A stretch of 64,000 nt of DNA from JBMORL01 sp049322335 (GTDB taxonomy: Bacteria; Bacteroidota; Bacteroidia; Flavobacteriales_D; UBA2798). Shown piece by piece: positions 50,598 to 59,811 of the stretch; the stretch's first letter is position 1, and every line of letters begins with the position of its first letter. The stretch lies in assembly GCA_049322335.1 (NCBI GenBank), contig JBMORL010000092.1, forward strand, positions 20,352 through 84,351, read 5' to 3'. Both the position numbers and the translations under genes were made by a program. Below the pieces are notes generated by a model. The model was not told the DNA's origin, searched no databases, and saw only the letters and a program-made list of their open reading frames with translations.

Positions 50598-53500
50598 GTG
50601 AATTTTTTGAACCTAACTATCAGACATATAGTCGCTCTTTTGGTAATGCTGTTGCCCGGTTACCTGTTTGCCCAAACCGAAGCAGAGCTCCAGAAAAGAG
50701 GCAATAAGCTTTTTGAAGAAGAAAAATTTGTGGAAGCCAAACGCGATTTCGAAGCGCTGGTTTCCCTCAATCAAACCAATGCCGATTATAATTTCAAATA
50801 CGGAACCTGTTTGCTCTTTGCAGAGGGAAACAAGGCACAGGGATTAAAACATCTTCGTTTTGCAGCTCAAAATGCTTCTATTGATAAACGTTGCTGGTTT
50901 TATCTCGGAAAAGCCTATCACATCAACTACCAGTTTACCGAAGCGATAAAGGCTTACGAAAAATTCAATTCCGTTGCTTCACCCAAAGAAAAAGAAAAAT
51001 ACCAGGTAGCAAGACATATAGAAATGTGCAACAACGGCAGGCGCCTGCTGAAAAATATTTCAGAAATCATTGTGATTGATAAACGCGATAAGGAAGAAGC
51101 CGAGTTTTTCCGTTTATACAGCATGGAAAATATCGGAGGGAACCTGATCGTGGTAGACGAGCTGAGAACTTCTCTCGATAAAAAAAATAACCACCGTATT
51201 TTAATTCACAATCCTAAAAACTCAAATGTGATCTTTTATTCCAGTTATGGAGAAGATGGAAAAACAGGAAAAGATATCTACAAAGTAAACCGCCTGCCCA
51301 ATGGCGGATGGGCACAACCGCAGCGCATAACAGGTTCGGTAAATACAGCTTATGATGAAGATTTTCCTTTTATGCACCCTAACGGAACCACTTTATATTT
51401 CAGCTCAAAAGGACACAATTCCATGGGAGGTTATGATGTATTCAAAAGCGAATACAATCCTTCCACCGGTTCATTCGGCCCGGTAGAGAATGTAGACTTT
51501 GCTATCAGCAGTCCGGATGATGATATGTTATATATCGTGGATTCCCTTGACAGGAATGCATGGTTTGCGTCAGCACGCGAAAGCCAGGACGGAAGGATTT
51601 ATGTTTACAATGTGCGGGTAGACAGAATCCCTGTATTGATTTCTATTCTGAAAGGAAAATTCATCAATGAAATTGAACCCGCCAGCCTTTCTGCCACTAT
51701 CCGAATAGAAAATATGGCCACCAACGAACTCGTGGGAATTTACAATACCAAATCGGCAGACGGAGGATATTTGATTACACTGGAAAAAAGCGGCCGTTAT
51801 AAATTCACCGTTATTCCCGCCTCCAGCAAAAAAGAACATGTGGCAGAAGTAGATATTCCTTACCAGAAAGAAATCCGTCCGCTGAAACAGGAAATGGCCA
51901 TTATAGACGATAACGGAACCGAAAAACTGGTTATCCGCAATTTGTTTAACGAAACTGTAGAAGATGCTGAATTGATTATTGCCGAAGTAATGCGAGAGAT
52001 GGGATTACTTAACATCACACAAAATATCAATATCGACAGTCTTGACCGTATCCGCGATTCAATTGCCAATGAAAGAATTGATACCGCTCTTAATGTAAAC
52101 CTCACCAATGAAGATCTGTTGAAAATGGTGAAGGAAGACGCTGCGCAACTGGAAAAAGAAGCCAATGAACTGAAAGAAAAAATGGAGGCGGCTTACGTAG
52201 TAGCCGACATGAAAAATAACGAAGCAAAAGAAAAAGCAAGACAGGCTGAAAAACTGATTGCTTCAATAAGTGATAATACCAGTCCGCAGGAAAAAGAACA
52301 AATTATTGCTGATGCAGAGGAATTGAACAAACAATCGACACAATTGCTGAATGAAGCTGCAGCGGGAATAGAACTGGCCAAATATTTTAACCAGCAATAC
52401 GAAAAGAAAAAAACCGAAGCCACTACTTCTGCCAATTATGCCAAAGGAATTGAAGAAGCGCTGGCCAGTAATAATCATAAAGAAGCCATTGATAAGTTAA
52501 AACAGCAACAGGAATACATTAAAAGCGTAATGGCTCCCGACCTGAATAAAACCGATCTGCTGACCGAAGCAAAAGTAAAAGCACAAACCAAACAAAACGA
52601 AGCCAACAAAGCGCTGGATTACGTTTCGGAACTGAGAAGGGAAGAGGAGGACATCAACCGCAAGATCAAAAACCTGCAGGAAGAATATAACATCACAAAA
52701 AGTAAAAAACGTAAGGAAGAAATTGAAAAGGAACTGGAACGTTTGGCCGATGACCGCACCACCGTGCAAAGCGACCTGAGAAAAGCCAACGAAAAACAAA
52801 CCGCGTTACAAAACGAAGCCAATGAACTCACTGCACAGGTGAATGTAATGGAAGAAATAAACTCGGGAGGAATAAATACAACACTTTCGCAGGCACAGAA
52901 AGATAACCTGGGCAATGAAATCAATAATGGTGAAGCATCAAAAGCTATTGAGAAAAACAACCAGTTCCTGGCAGATAATACGGAAAAAAACAGGGACGAC
53001 CGGGTGGATATGAACACCTACTTCAATGAAAACCCAAATTACAAAGAACTCAACAACCGCCAGAACGAAATTGCTGCTATTACCGATGAAAAAACGAAAC
53101 TCGAAGAACAAAATAAACTCAACGACCAATATGTTTCGAAAATTGACAACGATGTAACTGAACTGAGAACACAACTCGGCAACGAATCCGATCCCGAAAA
53201 GAAAAAAGATATCCAGAATAAAATCAACGGGCTGGAGAAAGTAAAAGAGAACAAGATAGAAGAGAATAAAAAGAACAATGAAAAAATGATTACCATCTCT
53301 TCGGTAGGGGAAACAAGGAAATCGGAAGAAGAAGTAATAAAAGATGTGTTTAATGCCTATCTCGATGAATTTGCATTGGTAGACCGTTCTACCGAAAGCG
53401 AAACTGAAAAAGCAAATAAAAGAATTGAGCTGAACAATGAACTGGTAAATAAAGCAGATATTGAAATTGCCCGTATTGAGAACGAACTAAAAACCAATCC

Positions 53501-56500
53501 CGCCAATGCGAAAGAACTGGAAGAAAGAAAAAACACGCTGGAAAAAATAAAATCGGATAAGGAAAACGAAATAGCCAAAGACAAAACTATCATTTCTTCT
53601 TCAGCGCCCGAACTCAGTTCCACTCAAAAAACGCTGGTGGAAAATACTGATCCCGGTTACCAGGCCAATATGGAAGCAATCAATGCCAATACGTCAAACG
53701 AAAATGAAAAAGCGATAAAACGCAACGATGCCAACGAAGAACTGATCACAAAAATCGATAACCGTATTGAAACCCTGCAAAACGAAAGAAAGAACAGCAA
53801 TGATAAAACAGCTATTGATAAAGAAATAGCAGAACTTGAAAACCTGAAAGTGATCAAGGAAAATGAGATAAGAAACGACAAAAAAACGCTGGCTGATAAT
53901 AAGATTATCCGCACCGACTCCAAAGGCGATCCGTTGTTCAGTTATGCTGAAAAAACAGATTATGTTAGTCCGGAAGCTGAAAAAATTGCCAATGACAATA
54001 AGACAAAAACAGACCAGATAAAAACCTCGGAAGAAAATCTTACGGCACTTCGCATCAAAGAAAATACTTCTGCAGATGCCAGCGAGAAAAAAGATCTGAA
54101 TAAAAAAATAGAAAAAGAAGAAGATAAGCTGCTTACTGCCGAACTGGCGCTTGCTCCATCAGTTGAAAAAGCCAATGCCGCAGAAAAAAACGAACTGGAA
54201 AAAAGAGTAAATGAAAAACATGACCGGATAAAGGATAATGCACAAGCTATCAATTCCACCCAATACGGAAGAATCAAAGAACTGGAACAGGACGCATTGG
54301 ATCAGTTTGTCGTAGCCCGAAATCTCCGTGAATCAGCCAATAACGAAAGAGATAAAAAGAAAAGAAATGAGCTTTTAAAAATTGCTGCAGAAGCAGAGAA
54401 AAAAGGAAATGAATACCTGGCCGAAGCCGACCGGTTGTATGATGTAGTATTGGATGAGTATGTAATCACTTTTGCCTCCAATCCCGTAAACCCGGTTTTG
54501 AAAGAAGCTACCGTTGCCGAACTTGATCCCACTTATGGAAATTCGCTGGATAAAATTAATTCTTCAGACAAAACGGAAACCGAAAAGGCCAAAGACCGTA
54601 TCGCGCTGAATGAATCGCTGGTGAAGAACATCGAAAAAGAAGAAAATGAAGTAAAAGAACAAATCCGCAGCGGAAATGGAAACCCGCAGGAACTAAACCA
54701 GCGGCTGGAAGTTTTAACCGCCATCAAAACCGAAAAGACCAACGAGATTAGCGAAGACAAAGTGAAAGCAGAAAGCAGCGTAGTGAGCACTACCACCAAT
54801 TCCGACCCCGTTATTTCCTCTTTATCCAACGACCAGAGAAACGAAATTGCAGCCATTGACAATTCCTATATCGACAAAAAGAAAAGTATAACCGAATCGA
54901 ACATAAGCGAAACACGAAAAGCGAATGAAGAGAATAAACTCAACGAAGCGTTGCTGACACAAATCGATAATAAAATTGCAACACTTGAAACCGAATTATC
55001 TTCTTCCAATGTAACCAATAAAGAAGAAAAAGAAAATCAGTTGCAGGAACTCAAAGAGGCTAAAACAGTTATTGAAAATGAAACCGAAGCCAATAACCGA
55101 ACGCTGACAGAAGCCGGGATAAGAGAAGAAAATAAAACCACAGAAAGTTATACTGAAAATAAAACCTATACCAATGAGGATGCTATAAAAGAAACCGCTG
55201 CCGTTACCGAAAAAACAAATGCCATTAAAACCAGCGAACAAAACCTGGAAGACTTAAAAATAAAACGTTCTGAAACCACTGATCCCGCTGAAAAGAAAAA
55301 CATTGATAAACAAATCGACAAGGAAGAAAATAAATTATTGAGCAACGAACTGGCTGTTGCCCCGGTAATAGCCAAAGCGAATGCAGCCGAAAAAACTTCC
55401 AGCGAAACACGTATCGCTACCAAAAAGGAAGAAGCTGATATAAAAAATATCCCACTGGATAACCCGCTTAATGTTCGCGCCAATCAATTGCTGAGAAATG
55501 CCGAAAATGAATTTGCTAATGCCGCCAGCTTACGCCAGCAAGCCGCCAAAGAAGGGAATAAGGAAAAGAAAAATGAATTACTCAAAGAGGCCAACGCTGC
55601 CGAACAACGCGGTTTAAATTACCAGCGCGAAGCCGAACGTACCTATAACCTGATGCTGGAGGAGTTTGCACTTACTGCTTCCAATAAAAAAATGGAAAAT
55701 GTTCCTGCCAATGAAACAGAGCGCGAATCAGCTCAACTACGCAATGACGCTGTCCGTTACAGAAACCAGTCGGAAGAACTCACTCTCCGTGCCAACAACC
55801 TGGAACCACAAATAGAAAAAGCAAAGAAAAAAGATCGCCCCGCTTTACAGGCTGAGCTGGATGGGTTAAGAAGAGAGGCCGAAAAAATGAATCTTAAAGC
55901 CAATAATGCTGAAGAACAGGCAAACATTATTGCTCAACTCGAGGCAGACTGGCTGGCCGAACAGGCGAGAATTGCGGATGAAGAAAAGAGAAGAAAAGAA
56001 CTGGGAGAAATTGTGCGCAGGTGGCCGGAATACGCAAAATACTACGACCTTGAAATTGTTACTGTATCAGCCCGTAAAAAAGTAAATGATGCCGAAAGTG
56101 AAAACAAACGCCTGTCTGATCTTGCCGAAAATCTTCGCAAGGAAGCTAACGGGTTAAGGATACAGGCAGATAATGAAACTGATCCCGCACGAAAAGACGA
56201 ATTGCTTGCCCGTGCCACTCAAATAGAAAATGCTGCCGCCATCAACCAGCGCAAATCCGATTCACTGAAAATTGTGGTGAGCCGCAACCAGGTTGAACTG
56301 GATAATGCTGCTTTTGCTTCGCGCAACTATTTACAGTCTATTGATCTGAACAAAGCCAATGATATCCGTTTTGTGGTCAACAACGGTAAAAATCTCATTG
56401 AGCCGATTCGACAGGTGGTTTCCGATTCTGCTATTGTAGCCGGTAACTTCACCGCTCCCGAAGTAATTACCGATAACGTATTCACCAAAACCGAAAAATC

Positions 56501-57875
56501 GGCTTATTCCAACGACAATCCTATTCCGGTTAATCCGAAAATGCCTTCGGGAGTGTATTACAAAGTGCAGGTGGGCGCTTTCAGAAACCGTATTCCGCAG
56601 GATTTATATAAAGAGTTTGCTCCCGTATCAGGTGAAACCACTCCTAACGGACTTACCCGTTATACAGTAGGTTTTTTTACCGATCTTAATTCTGCCAATA
56701 CCGCCAAAAATGACATCCGCGCACTCAACTACCGCGATGCGTTTGTGGTGGCATTTTGTAACGGTGTGCGTATTCCCATTGCTAATGTAAATAATTGCCG
56801 CACCGATGGAGCAGTGGCGGTTAATCCCGTAAATCCGGTGAACCCTGTTAACCCGGTTAATCCCATTAATCCCGTGAATCCTGTAAATCCGGTCAACCCG
56901 GTTAATCCTACAGTTTATTATGATACGGTTACCGGTGCTGCCAAAGCCAACCAGGTAGAAGTGATAAAAGGACTTTTCTATACCGTACAGATTGGCGTAT
57001 ACTCGCGACCCGTTAGTCCGGATAAATTATTCAATATCACTCCGCTTAACAGTGAGCTGACAAGAAACCGACTGGTGAGATATACTACAGGAGTTTATAC
57101 AGATATCAACCCTGCCAATGCACGCAAAGATGAAATACGGAATATCGGAATACGTGATGCGTTTGTAACAGCTTATTTCAACAGTGTAAAAATTTCAGTG
57201 GAACAGGCTGCTGATACATTGCGCAAATACGGAAATTCAGTTCTGGTGGATCCCAATAATCTTACGGCACCTTCCAATCTTACACCGGTAAATCCTGTAG
57301 TGAATGAAAATAACGGCAAATACAACGTCATCCTTGGTGAATATGTGAACGATGTTCCGCTGGATGATGCAGAAATTTTCCTTTCCAACAGCAGCCGTGG
57401 CATTAAAAAAACAGTGATAGGCGGAAGTTCGGTGTATTACCTCGATGGATTTAAAACAGAAGCTGAAGCAAATAATGTAAAGGATGAGTTCAGGGCAAAA
57501 GGTTTGATAACTGCGTATGTGAGTGACAAATTACCCGGTAATGATACCGGTACACCGGATGTGAATGTTTCCGCTGTAAAGCTATCGAAAGAAGTGGGAG
57601 GACTGGTTTTCCAGGTGTATCTGGGTGAATATATGGGCGAAGTGCCCCGCGAAGACGCTGAAGTATTCCTGGCTAACTCATCAAAAGGAGTAAGGCAAAA
57701 GGTAAACACTTCTGGTTTTAAGATTTATTACGTGTGCGAATGCCCAAAATACGATGATGCCATGGCCATGAAAGCCCATTTTATAGCCGAGGGCCTATCT
57801 TCTGTACGGATTGTTTCCATAAAAGACGGAAATGAAATATCTTTGTCAGAAGCTATAAAACTGATCTATGAATAA
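50598..57875 (+). CDS. 2425-residue coiled-coil protein with PD40-like propeller and four SPOR domains
   Basis: GTG 50598 start, signal peptide (~1-26). Residues ~30-160 are TPR-like; ~170-340 are PD40/OmpA-type propeller units (NSNVIFYSSYGEDGKTGKDI, DEDFPFMHPNGTTLYFSSKG). Residues ~470-1800 are a very long charged coiled coil built from repeats of ~95 residues (e.g. EKANKRIELNNELVNKADIE / EKAIKRNDANEELITKIDNR / EKAKDRIALNESLVKNIEKE). A 30-residue (VNP)10 linker follows the first of four C-terminal SPOR-type units (~1987-2415), which begin YYKVQVGAFRNR, YTVQIGVYSRP, YNVILGEYVND and FQVYLGEYMGE. It probably spans the periplasm and touches peptidoglycan; a PorE/SprE-like function is possible but the OmpA domain is missing. 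It overlaps clpS by 8 bp. Confidence 0.78.
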   Translation: MNFLNLTIRHIVALLVMLLPGYLFAQTEAELQKRGNKLFEEEKFVEAKRDFEALVSLNQTNADYNFKYGTCLLFAEGNKAQGLKHLRFAAQNASIDKRCWFYLGKAYHINYQFTEAIKAYEKFNSVASPKEKEKYQVARHIEMCNNGRRLLKNISEIIVIDKRDKEEAEFFRLYSMENIGGNLIVVDELRTSLDKKNNHRILIHNPKNSNVIFYSSYGEDGKTGKDIYKVNRLPNGGWAQPQRITGSVNTAYDEDFPFMHPNGTTLYFSSKGHNSMGGYDVFKSEYNPSTGSFGPVENVDFAISSPDDDMLYIVDSLDRNAWFASARESQDGRIYVYNVRVDRIPVLISILKGKFINEIEPASLSATIRIENMATNELVGIYNTKSADGGYLITLEKSGRYKFTVIPASSKKEHVAEVDIPYQKEIRPLKQEMAIIDDNGTEKLVIRNLFNETVEDAELIIAEVMREMGLLNITQNINIDSLDRIRDSIANERIDTALNVNLTNEDLLKMVKEDAAQLEKEANELKEKMEAAYVVADMKNNEAKEKARQAEKLIASISDNTSPQEKEQIIADAEELNKQSTQLLNEAAAGIELAKYFNQQYEKKKTEATTSANYAKGIEEALASNNHKEAIDKLKQQQEYIKSVMAPDLNKTDLLTEAKVKAQTKQNEANKALDYVSELRREEEDINRKIKNLQEEYNITKSKKRKEEIEKELERLADDRTTVQSDLRKANEKQTALQNEANELTAQVNVMEEINSGGINTTLSQAQKDNLGNEINNGEASKAIEKNNQFLADNTEKNRDDRVDMNTYFNENPNYKELNNRQNEIAAITDEKTKLEEQNKLNDQYVSKIDNDVTELRTQLGNESDPEKKKDIQNKINGLEKVKENKIEENKKNNEKMITISSVGETRKSEEEVIKDVFNAYLDEFALVDRSTESETEKANKRIELNNELVNKADIEIARIENELKTNPANAKELEERKNTLEKIKSDKENEIAKDKTIISSSAPELSSTQKTLVENTDPGYQANMEAINANTSNENEKAIKRNDANEELITKIDNRIETLQNERKNSNDKTAIDKEIAELENLKVIKENEIRNDKKTLADNKIIRTDSKGDPLFSYAEKTDYVSPEAEKIANDNKTKTDQIKTSEENLTALRIKENTSADASEKKDLNKKIEKEEDKLLTAELALAPSVEKANAAEKNELEKRVNEKHDRIKDNAQAINSTQYGRIKELEQDALDQFVVARNLRESANNERDKKKRNELLKIAAEAEKKGNEYLAEADRLYDVVLDEYVITFASNPVNPVLKEATVAELDPTYGNSLDKINSSDKTETEKAKDRIALNESLVKNIEKEENEVKEQIRSGNGNPQELNQRLEVLTAIKTEKTNEISEDKVKAESSVVSTTTNSDPVISSLSNDQRNEIAAIDNSYIDKKKSITESNISETRKANEENKLNEALLTQIDNKIATLETELSSSNVTNKEEKENQLQELKEAKTVIENETEANNRTLTEAGIREENKTTESYTENKTYTNEDAIKETAAVTEKTNAIKTSEQNLEDLKIKRSETTDPAEKKNIDKQIDKEENKLLSNELAVAPVIAKANAAEKTSSETRIATKKEEADIKNIPLDNPLNVRANQLLRNAENEFANAASLRQQAAKEGNKEKKNELLKEANAAEQRGLNYQREAERTYNLMLEEFALTASNKKMENVPANETERESAQLRNDAVRYRNQSEELTLRANNLEPQIEKAKKKDRPALQAELDGLRREAEKMNLKANNAEEQANIIAQLEADWLAEQARIADEEKRRKELGEIVRRWPEYAKYYDLEIVTVSARKKVNDAESENKRLSDLAENLRKEANGLRIQADNETDPARKDELLARATQIENAAAINQRKSDSLKIVVSRNQVELDNAAFASRNYLQSIDLNKANDIRFVVNNGKNLIEPIRQVVSDSAIVAGNFTAPEVITDNVFTKTEKSAYSNDNPIPVNPKMPSGVYYKVQVGAFRNRIPQDLYKEFAPVSGETTPNGLTRYTVGFFTDLNSANTAKNDIRALNYRDAFVVAFCNGVRIPIANVNNCRTDGAVAVNPVNPVNPVNPVNPINPVNPVNPVNPVNPTVYYDTVTGAAKANQVEVIKGLFYTVQIGVYSRPVSPDKLFNITPLNSELTRNRLVRYTTGVYTDINPANARKDEIRNIGIRDAFVTAYFNSVKISVEQAADTLRKYGNSVLVDPNNLTAPSNLTPVNPVVNENNGKYNVILGEYVNDVPLDDAEIFLSNSSRGIKKTVIGGSSVYYLDGFKTEAEANNVKDEFRAKGLITAYVSDKLPGNDTGTPDVNVSAVKLSKEVGGLVFQVYLGEYMGEVPREDAEVFLANSSKGVRQKVNTSGFKIYYVCECPKYDDAMAMKAHFIAEGLSSVRIVSIKDGNEISLSEAIKLIYE
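56820..56909 (+). repeat. (VNP)10 trinucleotide-codon repeat inside the giant gene
   Basis: Ten consecutive VNP units (one of them INP) encoded by varied codons, so the repeat is kept at protein level, probably as a rigid extended linker between two SPOR domains. The DNA unit is 9 bp. Confidence 0.9.
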
Positions 57876-58161
57876 AGGTTTGTTATTTGCTGTTGAAACA
57901 GAAACCGAAGAAGAGGTATTGGTGCTTACCGAAACGGAAAAGCAAAACAGTATTATTCTTTTTAATGATGATGTAAACACGTTCGACTTTGTGATTGAAA
58001 CCCTGGTGATGTATTGCCAGCACGATCCCGTTCAGGCCGAACAGTGTGCCTATATCGTACATTATAAAGGAAAATGTCCCGTAAAAAATGGTACGTATGA
58101 CGAACTGGAGCCCATCTGTACCCGAATGCTTCAACTCGGATTATCAGCTGAAATCGCCTAA
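57868..58161 (+). CDS. clpS: ATP-dependent Clp protease adaptor ClpS
   Basis: A 97-residue protein with the ClpS core: SIILFNDDVNTFDFVIETLV (NDD-x-N-T-F) and QCAYIVHYKGKCPVKNGTYDEL. It delivers N-degron substrates to ClpA/ClpC. The N-terminal ~28 residues are variable, as usual. It overlaps the giant gene by 8 bp and precedes the M48 peptidase by 15 bp. Confidence 0.9.
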   Translation: MNKGLLFAVETETEEEVLVLTETEKQNSIILFNDDVNTFDFVIETLVMYCQHDPVQAEQCAYIVHYKGKCPVKNGTYDELEPICTRMLQLGLSAEIA

Positions 58162-58176
58162 TTTTTTAAGCCATAA

Positions 58177-58950
58177 ATGAAAAAGATTCTTTTCCTTCTA
58201 ACGGTTATCGCCTTTGCGGTTTCTTGTACCCGTGTTCCTATTACCAAACGCAAGCAGTTAAAACTAATGAACGAACAGGAACTGATTGCCATGGCGGATA
58301 CCGCTTACTCCAATTTTTTAGCCAAACACACTGTTCTTCCCAAATCGGATGAACGTTCTGTGAGAGTGGAAAGAGTAGGGAAGGCCATCGCTAAAAGCAT
58401 AGAAGGTTTCCTCGAAAAAGAAGGAGCAAGTAACCGCATTGAAGGATTCAACTGGCAATTTAACGTGGTAGATGAAGAAACAGTAAACGCCTGGTGCATG
58501 CCGGGTGGAAAAGTAGTGGTGTATACCGGAATTTTACCACTGGCAGATGATGATACTTTGCTGGCTGTGGTAATGGGACACGAAATTGCCCATGCCGTTG
58601 CCCGCCACGGAAATGAAAGAATGAGCCAGGGAACTGCAGTGAATATCGGGGGAGTGGTATTACAAAGTTCTACCGGCAATAAAGGCGAACTGTTTTCTCA
58701 ATCCTATGGAGTTGCTTCTGCTTTGGGAATGCTCAAATACTCACGCACACACGAAACCGAAGCCGATAAAATGGGACTGGTGTTTATGAAACTGGCAGGA
58801 TACAATCCGTATAAGGCAGTTGTTTTTTGGGAAAAAATGGCTGCGTTGGGAGGAAGCACTCCACAGATTTTAAGCACACATCCAAGTGATGAAACACGTA
58901 TTGCTGATATTAAAAAGTTTTTGGAAAATATTGATAAGTATACGAACTGA
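58177..58950 (+). CDS. M48-family metallopeptidase lipoprotein
   Basis: A 257-residue protein with a lipobox-like VIAFAVSCTR (Cys about residue 17), zinc motif HEIAHAVARH and a second Glu in HETEADKMGL. It is of the LoiP/BepA-like type and probably cleaves misfolded outer-membrane or periplasmic proteins. It is in the same run as clpS, so both deal with protein quality control. Confidence 0.88.
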   Translation: MKKILFLLTVIAFAVSCTRVPITKRKQLKLMNEQELIAMADTAYSNFLAKHTVLPKSDERSVRVERVGKAIAKSIEGFLEKEGASNRIEGFNWQFNVVDEETVNAWCMPGGKVVVYTGILPLADDDTLLAVVMGHEIAHAVARHGNERMSQGTAVNIGGVVLQSSTGNKGELFSQSYGVASALGMLKYSRTHETEADKMGLVFMKLAGYNPYKAVVFWEKMAALGGSTPQILSTHPSDETRIADIKKFLENIDKYTN

Positions 58951-58981
58951 TAGCCGTACCGGATTTTTTTCTTCGGGATGT

Positions 58982-59794
58982 TTGAAAATCTTTTTTCCGG
59001 CTTCCTTTTTATCTTTTCTTCTATTTTTTTTGTTTTCACCTGCTTTTAGTTCTGATAACAGGTTATTTTATGAGAATCACAGCCTGGCCAAAAAAGCAGA
59101 ACAAATCGTTTTTGATTCGTGGATGAAAAATGTGGCGCCTGTTATTACTCCCGAAGAACTGTCGAAGTGTTCAGTTAAATATTCGGAAGCAACAAGCCGG
59201 TTTTACAGGGAAATCCGGAGAAAAGAAGAACATGAAAGAACAGGTTTTACCGAGCGGGTGAGAAACATGGTATTTAATCATGTTTCATTATGGGATTGCG
59301 GTGAATATATCCAAACACATCCGTATATGCCATCTTTTCATCCACCCGGACAAAATATTATTCAATTTATGGAGTATTTAAAAAGCGTGAATTATTCGGG
59401 ATGGCCGCTGACAGAACAAACCATTTACTTTGGAAATTCTCCGGATGATTCAGCAGCACTGATAAGTTACCTGGGAAGGGAAGAATTTGGTTCTGACGGT
59501 TTTTATTCTGGGCGTGATTCTGTTTCCGGTGATTCTTCAAAAAATTATTCTCCACGTTTTCATCCGGCCATTCATTCACAGATTCTACCTGTTACGAAAA
59601 AAGGAAGGCCTGTTTTCAATGCCTTATCAGCTCTTCATTTTAAATTATGGCATAAGCAGGAAGTAGAAGGGGAAAAGTTAAACCCGGGTGAGTTATCTTT
59701 TATTTCGAAATGGAATGAAATGAACAACAAATTATTGAAAGTAAGCGGGGGTTATACGACAGGAAAAAAAACGGAATCCCCAATGTATAAGTAA
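58982..59794 (+). CDS. Uncharacterised secreted protein, 270 residues
   Basis: TTG 58982 gives a perfect signal peptide (KIFFPASFLSFLLFFLFSPAF, cut near SS|DN) with no overlap; the longer frame from ATG 58886 overlaps the M48 gene by 65 bp with an unnatural leader, though it cannot be excluded. The mature part is mixed helix/loop, rich in H, S and P (THPYMPSFHPPGQNIIQFM; RFHPAIHSQILPV). No known family or catalytic motif is seen. Position after an M48 lipoprotein suggests envelope function. Confidence 0.58.
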   Translation: MKIFFPASFLSFLLFFLFSPAFSSDNRLFYENHSLAKKAEQIVFDSWMKNVAPVITPEELSKCSVKYSEATSRFYREIRRKEEHERTGFTERVRNMVFNHVSLWDCGEYIQTHPYMPSFHPPGQNIIQFMEYLKSVNYSGWPLTEQTIYFGNSPDDSAALISYLGREEFGSDGFYSGRDSVSGDSSKNYSPRFHPAIHSQILPVTKKGRPVFNALSALHFKLWHKQEVEGEKLNPGELSFISKWNEMNNKLLKVSGGYTTGKKTESPMYK

Positions 59795-59811
59795 ATTTTC
59801 TCTTTTTACGG

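Noticed and set aside
53357..54862. Several serine/phenylalanine-rich antisense frames over the giant coiled-coil gene
   Set aside because: They are mirror frames of the E/K/N-rich coding strand; the serine/phenylalanine bias is expected from the opposite strand.
56820..56909. CRISPR-like array
   Set aside because: Nine-base coding units without spacers; a protein linker, not CRISPR. No CRISPR array was seen in the window.
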